From positions 38,797,538 to 38,861,537 of the forward strand of contig JAFMSR010000006.1 of NCBI GenBank assembly GCA_022818135.1: 64,000 nt of DNA. The letters are read 5' to 3'. Made by a program: the position numbers and the translations under genes. Shown piece by piece: positions 58,801-64,000 of this stretch (position 1 is the first letter of the stretch; each line of letters starts with the position of its first letter). Below the pieces are notes generated by a model. That model was not told the DNA's origin. It was given only the letters and a program-made list of their open reading frames with translations, and ran no database searches. This DNA is from Saxidomus purpurata (lineage: Eukaryota; Mollusca; Bivalvia; Venerida; Veneridae).

Positions 58801-61800
58801 TACTATGTAACAAGTAATGGCTTTTGTGTACATGAGCCTTAGTTGGCCTTTGGTTTCTCATCATTGAAAATTATTCATCTTCAACTTTGATTAGCAACAA
58901 AATTTTAATATGGTAATATTCCATTTGTGCCTTTTTGTACAAATATTAGAAAATCTAAAACTAGCAAACTTTTTGGGTTAGGCACAAGTTAAGTGCCTTA
59001 GAGAAAGATAGCTAGTGGTTAGCATCTTATAAACTGTGTGCACAAAAATAATGTGATGGTTTTTAGGTCAGTCAGTGTACAAATGTTTTGATCTTTTGTT
59101 AATTTTTTTTAAATGTAGAGATATTTGTAGGTCTGTAATCTCGATCCTTGCTTTTGCTGTTGTTTTTTTTGTCACCCCCTGAATACTCCATCTGAATGTG
59201 CTTTATGGTAAGTCTGTCTTCAAGTTGGCTATGCCAAGCAGGCTTCCTAGGTTAGGCACAAATTTAATATCTTGGTAACAGGTTTTAAACTGAGATATAC
59301 CCAGTAGGCTGTCCAGTATATTCATTTTCCATTATCTTAGTGCTTTGAAGAGAGAAAGCAAGTGGTTGAGATTATGTATAAAATAGTCAAATGGCAAGAT
59401 AATTTAATTGTTTCAGACACTAAAGCATTTATGCCATTTGATAACTCCTGTTAGGACAATTTTAGGCAAATCATTTTTAACAAAAGCTTCACATGAACCA
59501 GTAGGATCATTTAGAGTAGTGTTTCGGCCAATCATTTTTTACAAAAATTTCTGTCAAGACAAAACCTTGGTTAAGATAAATTTTCTTTAAGTACCATTTT
59601 GGCCAATTATTTTTGACAAAACATTCTGTTAAGCTGCAAGTTTGTTTCATTATAAGGACTGACCTAAAAACTGATTAACAAAGTGTTTTCTTAAAAAAGG
59701 ATTTAATATATGCTTGGAAAGAGTTATTCTGTCTAAAAAGATGTTTAAAAGTAGGCATTTTATGTAAATGTACAAGTTTAAAACAGTTCCATTTACTTCA
59801 ATATCAGTTCAGAATGTTATGCATTTCATTTGTACAATGTAGTCAGTAATTAGGTCTTAACACTTATTTGTGACTAAATGGGTTTCCTGCTTAATATGTG
59901 TTAAATATTTTTGACATGCTCAACACAAATGGCAAAGCCTTTACATCCCCTTAATTTCATTGTAAGGATTATTCATGCAACTTATTTTTGACAAAAACTT
60001 CTCATAGGTAATAAGGTTCACTTTAAGGGACTGTTCTGACTTATTGTTTATAACAAAAACTCCTTGTAGTTGAGAAAGTTCATAATAAGGCCAAGTCATT
60101 TTTTACAAAAAGATCCTGTAAGGAATATAATTCATTTTAAGGACAGTTTATTCCAATCATTTTCATCAAAATCATACTATGTAACAAGTAATGGCTTTTG
60201 TGTACATGAGCCTTAATTGGCCTTTGGTTTCTCATCATTGAAAATTATTCATCTTCAACTTTGATTAGCAACAAAATTTTGATATGGTAATATTTCATTT
60301 GTGCCTTTTTGTACAAATATTAGAAAATCTAAAACTAGCAAACTTTTTGGGTTAGGCACAAGTTAAGTGCCTTAGAGAAAGATAGCTAGTGGTTAGCATC
60401 TTATAAACTGTGTGCACAAAAATAATGTGATGGTTTTTAGGTCAGTCAGTGTACAAATGTTTTGATCTTTTGTAAAAAACATTTTAGAAATGTAGAGATA
60501 TTTGTAGGTCTGTAATCTCGATCCTTGCTTTTGCTGGTTTTTTTTTTGTCATCCCTTGAATACTCCATCTGAATGTGCTTTATGGTAAGTCTGTCTTCAA
60601 GTTGGCTATGCCAAGCAGGCTTCCTAGGTTAGGCACAAATTTAATATCTTGGTAACAGGTTTTAAACTGAGATATACCCAGTAAGCTGTCCAGTATATTC
60701 ATTTTCCATTATCTTAGTGCTTTGAAAAGAGAAAGCAAGTGGTTGAGATTATATATATAATAGTCAAATGGCAAGATAATTTAATTGTTTCAGACACTAA
60801 AGCATTTATGCCATTTGATAACTCCTGTTAGGACAATTTTAGGCAAATCATTTTTAACAAAAGCTTCACATGAACCAGTATGATCATTTAGAGGACTGTT
60901 TCGGCCAATCATTTTTGACAAAAATTTCTGTCAAGACAAAACCTTGGTTAAGATAAATTTTCTTTAAGTACCATTTTGGCCAATCATTTTTGACAAAAAA
61001 TTCTGTTAAGCTGCAAATTTGTTTCATTATAAGGACTGACCTAAAAACTGATTAACAAAGTGTTTTCTTAAAAAAGGATTTAACATATGCTTGGAAAGAG
61101 TTATTCTGTCTAAAAAGATGTTTAAAAGTAGGCATTTTTTGTACAAGTTTAAAACAGTTCCATTTACTTCAATATCAGTTCAGAATGTTATGCATTTCAT
61201 TTGTACAATGTAGTCAGTAACTAGGTCTTAACACTTATTTGTGACTAAATGGGTTTCCTGCTTAATATGTGTTAAATATTTTTGACATGCTCAACACAAA
61301 TGGTAAAGCCTTTACATCCCCTTAATTTCATTGTAAGGATTATTCATGCAACTTATTTTTGACAAAAACTTCTCATAGGGTATAATGTTCATTTTAAGGG
61401 ACTGTTCTAACTTATTGTTTATGACAAAGAATTCTTGTAGTTGAGAAAGTTCATAATAAGGCCAAGTCATTTTTTACAAAAAGATCCTGTAAGGAATATA
61501 ATTCATTTTAAGGACAGTTTATTCCAATCATTTTCATCAAAATCATACTATGTAACAAGTAATGGCTTTTGTGTACATGAGCCTTAATTGGCCTTTGGTT
61601 TCTCATCATTGAAAATTATTCATCTTCAACTTTGATTAGCAACAAAATTTTGATATGGTAATATTTCATTTGTGCCTTTTTGTACAAATATTAGAAAATC
61701 TAAAACTAGCAAACTTTTTGGGTTAGGCACAAGTTAAGTGCCTTAGAGAAAGATAGCTAGTGGTTAGCATCTTATAAACTGTGTGCACAAAAATAATGTG

Positions 61801-64000
61801 ATGGTTTTTAGGTCAGTCAGTGTACAAATGTTTTGATCTTTTGTAAAAAAATTTTTAGAAATGTAGAGATATTTGTAGGTCTGTAATCTCGATCCTTGCT
61901 TTTGCTGGTTTTTTTTTTGTCATCCCTTGAATACTCCATCTGAATGTGCTTTATGGTAAGTCTGTCTTCAAGTTGGCTATGCCAAGCAGGCTTCCTAGGT
62001 TAGGCACAAATTTAATATCTTGGTAACAGGTTTTAAACTGAGATATACCCAGTAAGCTGTCCAGTATATTCATTTTCCATTATCTTAGTGCTTTGAAAAG
62101 AGAAAGCAAGTGGTTGAGATTATATATATAATAGTCAAATGGCAAGATAATTTAATTGTTTCAGACACTAAAGCATTTATGCCATTTGATAACTCCTGTT
62201 AGGACAATTTTAGGCAAATCATTTTTAACAAAAGCTTCACATGAACCAGTATGATCATTTAGAGGACTGTTTCGGCCAATCATTTTTGACAAAAATTTCT
62301 GTCAAGACAAAACCTTGGTTAAGATAAATTTTCTTTAAGTACCATTTTGGCCAATCATTTTTGACAAAAAATTCTGTTAAGCTGCAAATTTGTTTCATTA
62401 TAAGGACTGACCTAAAAACTGATTAACAAAGTGTTTTCTTAAAAAAGGATTTAACATATGCTTGGAAAGAGTTATTCTGTCTAAAAAGATGTTTAAAAGT
62501 AGGCATTTTTTGTACAAGTTTAAAACAGTTCCATTTACTTCAATATCAGTTCAGAATGTTATGCATTTCATTTGTACAATGTAGTCAGTAACTAGGTCTT
62601 AACACTTATTTGTGACTAAATGGGTTTCCTGCTTAATATGTGTTAAATATTTTTGACATGCTCAACACAAATGGTAAAGCCTTTACATCCCCTTAATTTC
62701 ATTGTAAGGATTATTCATGCAACTTATTTTTGACAAAAACTTCTCATAGGGTATAATGTTCATTTTAAGGGACTGTTCTAACTTATTGTTTATGACAAAG
62801 AATTCTTGTAGTTTAGAAAGTTCATGCTAAGGCCAAGTCATTTTTTACAAAAATATCCTGTAAGGAATATAATTCATTTTAAGGACAGTTTATTCCAATC
62901 ATTTTCATCAAAATCATACTATGTAACCAGTAATGGCTTTTGTGTACATGAGCCTTAGTTGGCCTTTGGTTTCTCATCATTGAAAATTATTCATCTTCAA
63001 CTTTGATTAGCAACAAAATTTTAATATGGTAATATTCCATTTGTGCCTTTTTGTACAAATATTAGAAAATCTAAAACTAGCAAACTTTTTGGGTTAGGCA
63101 CAAGTTAAGTGCCTTAGAGAAAGATAGCTAGTGGTTAGCATCTTATAAACTGTGTGCACAAAAATAATGTGATGGTTTTTAGGTCAGTCAGTGTACAAAT
63201 GTTTTGATCTTTTGTTAATTTTTTTTAAATGTAGAGATATTTGTAGGTCTGTAATCTCGATCCTTGCTTTTGCTTTTTTTTTTTTGTCACCCCCTGAATA
63301 CTCCATCTGAATGTGCTTTATGGTAAGTCTGTCTTCAAGTTGGCTATGCCAAGCAGGCTTCCTAGGTTAGGCACAAATTTAATATCTTGGTAACAGGTTT
63401 TAAACTGAGATATACCCAGTAGGCTGTCCAGTATATTCATTTTCCATTATCTTAGTGCTTTGAAGAGAGAAAGCAAGTGGTTGAGATTATGTATAAAGTA
63501 GTCAAATGGCAAGAAAATTTAATTGTTTCAGACACTAAAGCATTTATGCCATTTGAATACTCCTGTTAGGACAATTTTAGGCAAATCATTTTTAACAAAA
63601 GCTTCACATTAACCAGTAGGATCATTTAGAGGACTGTTTCGGCCAATCATTTTTAACAAAAATTTCTGTCAAGACAAAACCTTGGTAAAGATAAATTTTC
63701 TTTAAGTACCATTTTGGCCAATCATTTTTGACAAAACATTCTGTTAAGCTGCAAGTTTGTTTCATTATAAAGACTGACCTAAAAACTGATTAACAAAGTG
63801 TTTTCTTAAAAAAGGATTTAATATATGCTTGGAAAGAGTTATTCTGTCTAAAAAGATGTTTAAAAGTAGGCATTTTATGTAAATGTACAAGTTTAAAACA
63901 GTTCCATTTACTTCAATATCAGTTCAGAATGTTATGCATTTCATTTGTACAATGTAGTCAGTAACTAGGTCTTAACACCTATTTATGACTAAATGGGTTT
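52864..64000. repeat. ~1.37-kb tandem repeat array, at least 8 copies, runs off window end
   Basis: The marker GGGTTAGGCACAARTTAAGT starts at 53487, 54858, 56232, 57606, 58975, 60349, 61720 and 63091, giving units of 1,369-1,374 bp. The left 600 bases (52864-53480) are a diverged edge copy. Units differ by few substitutions; small differences lie in T-runs and a 7-bp change near TTTTATGTAAATGTAC. Each unit has internal sub-repeats (CCAATCATTTTTGACAAAA, GCAACTTATTTTTGACAAAA, AAGTCATTTTTTACAAAAA) and two related halves (AGAGAAAGATAGCTAGTGGT and GAGAGAAAGCAAGTGGTTGA). The repeated 60-codon frames at 55291, 56665 and 59408 recur once per unit and are broken in other units, so they are not genes. 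Confidence 0.97.

Noticed and set aside
55291..59590. Repeated 60-codon frame starting MFQTLKHLCHLITPVRTILG
   Set aside because: It occurs once per 1.37-kb unit, is interrupted in sibling units by a one-base shift near its start, and has no known domain.

Overview
This is eukaryotic nuclear DNA, almost certainly from a marine mollusc and most likely a bivalve. It is AT-rich and gene-poor. It carries hairpin-ended dispersed elements of the AGCTCACC type, tRNA-derived SINEs and MITEs, which I recall as typical of bivalve assemblies; no database was searched. There are no operons, prokaryotic signals or rRNA genes.

Only one gene can be named with confidence. Two exons on the + strand encode the C-terminal ~58% of a 14-kDa phosphohistidine phosphatase (PHPT1, janus/ocnus family): an internal exon at 17482-17606 and the terminal exon at 35585-35680, which ends in the family signature TW-N-NDGY. 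They are joined in phase by an ~18.0-kb intron. The exon with the start codon and the catalytic His was not found in the first 17 kb and probably lies upstream of the window. The 3'UTR extends past 35680 and its end is not certain.

Region by region. 1-17.5 kb is upstream intron with a polypyrimidine tract and many minisatellites (units 18-53 bp), one SINE, two TTAA-flanked MITEs and three hairpin-ended elements. 17.6-35.6 kb is the large intron, with two more hairpin-ended elements, a 71/72-bp satellite of ~39 copies, a 40-bp array of ~55 copies interrupted at its edge by a 2-kb TIR element with another TIR element inside it, and four further arrays. 35.7-41.1 kb is 3'UTR or downstream sequence with MITEs, one hairpin-ended element and several possible poly(A) signals. 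41-46.8 kb is intergenic or intronic with two well-preserved MITEs (44076-44227 and 44534-44648), a 541-bp TIR element and SINE heads. 47.1-51.9 kb holds exon-like segments with good splice sites but no recognised protein, including a diverged duplicated exon pair at 50449-50704 and 51713-51886. 52.9 kb to the window end is a tandem array of a ~1.37-kb unit (at least 8 copies) with an A/B dimer pattern and one recombinant copy.

The most notable signals are: (i) six near-complete hairpin-ended elements of at least three subfamilies sharing one blueprint (5' hairpin, short GC-rich microsatellite, 145-170-bp tandem core, 3' hairpin, CTTGT); (ii) an unusual density of unrelated minisatellites, several built on 20/40-bp units and showing 7- or 8-unit higher-order repeats; (iii) the 1.37-kb array; and (iv) the duplicated exon-like pair. 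None of this amounts to a demonstrated new biochemical system.
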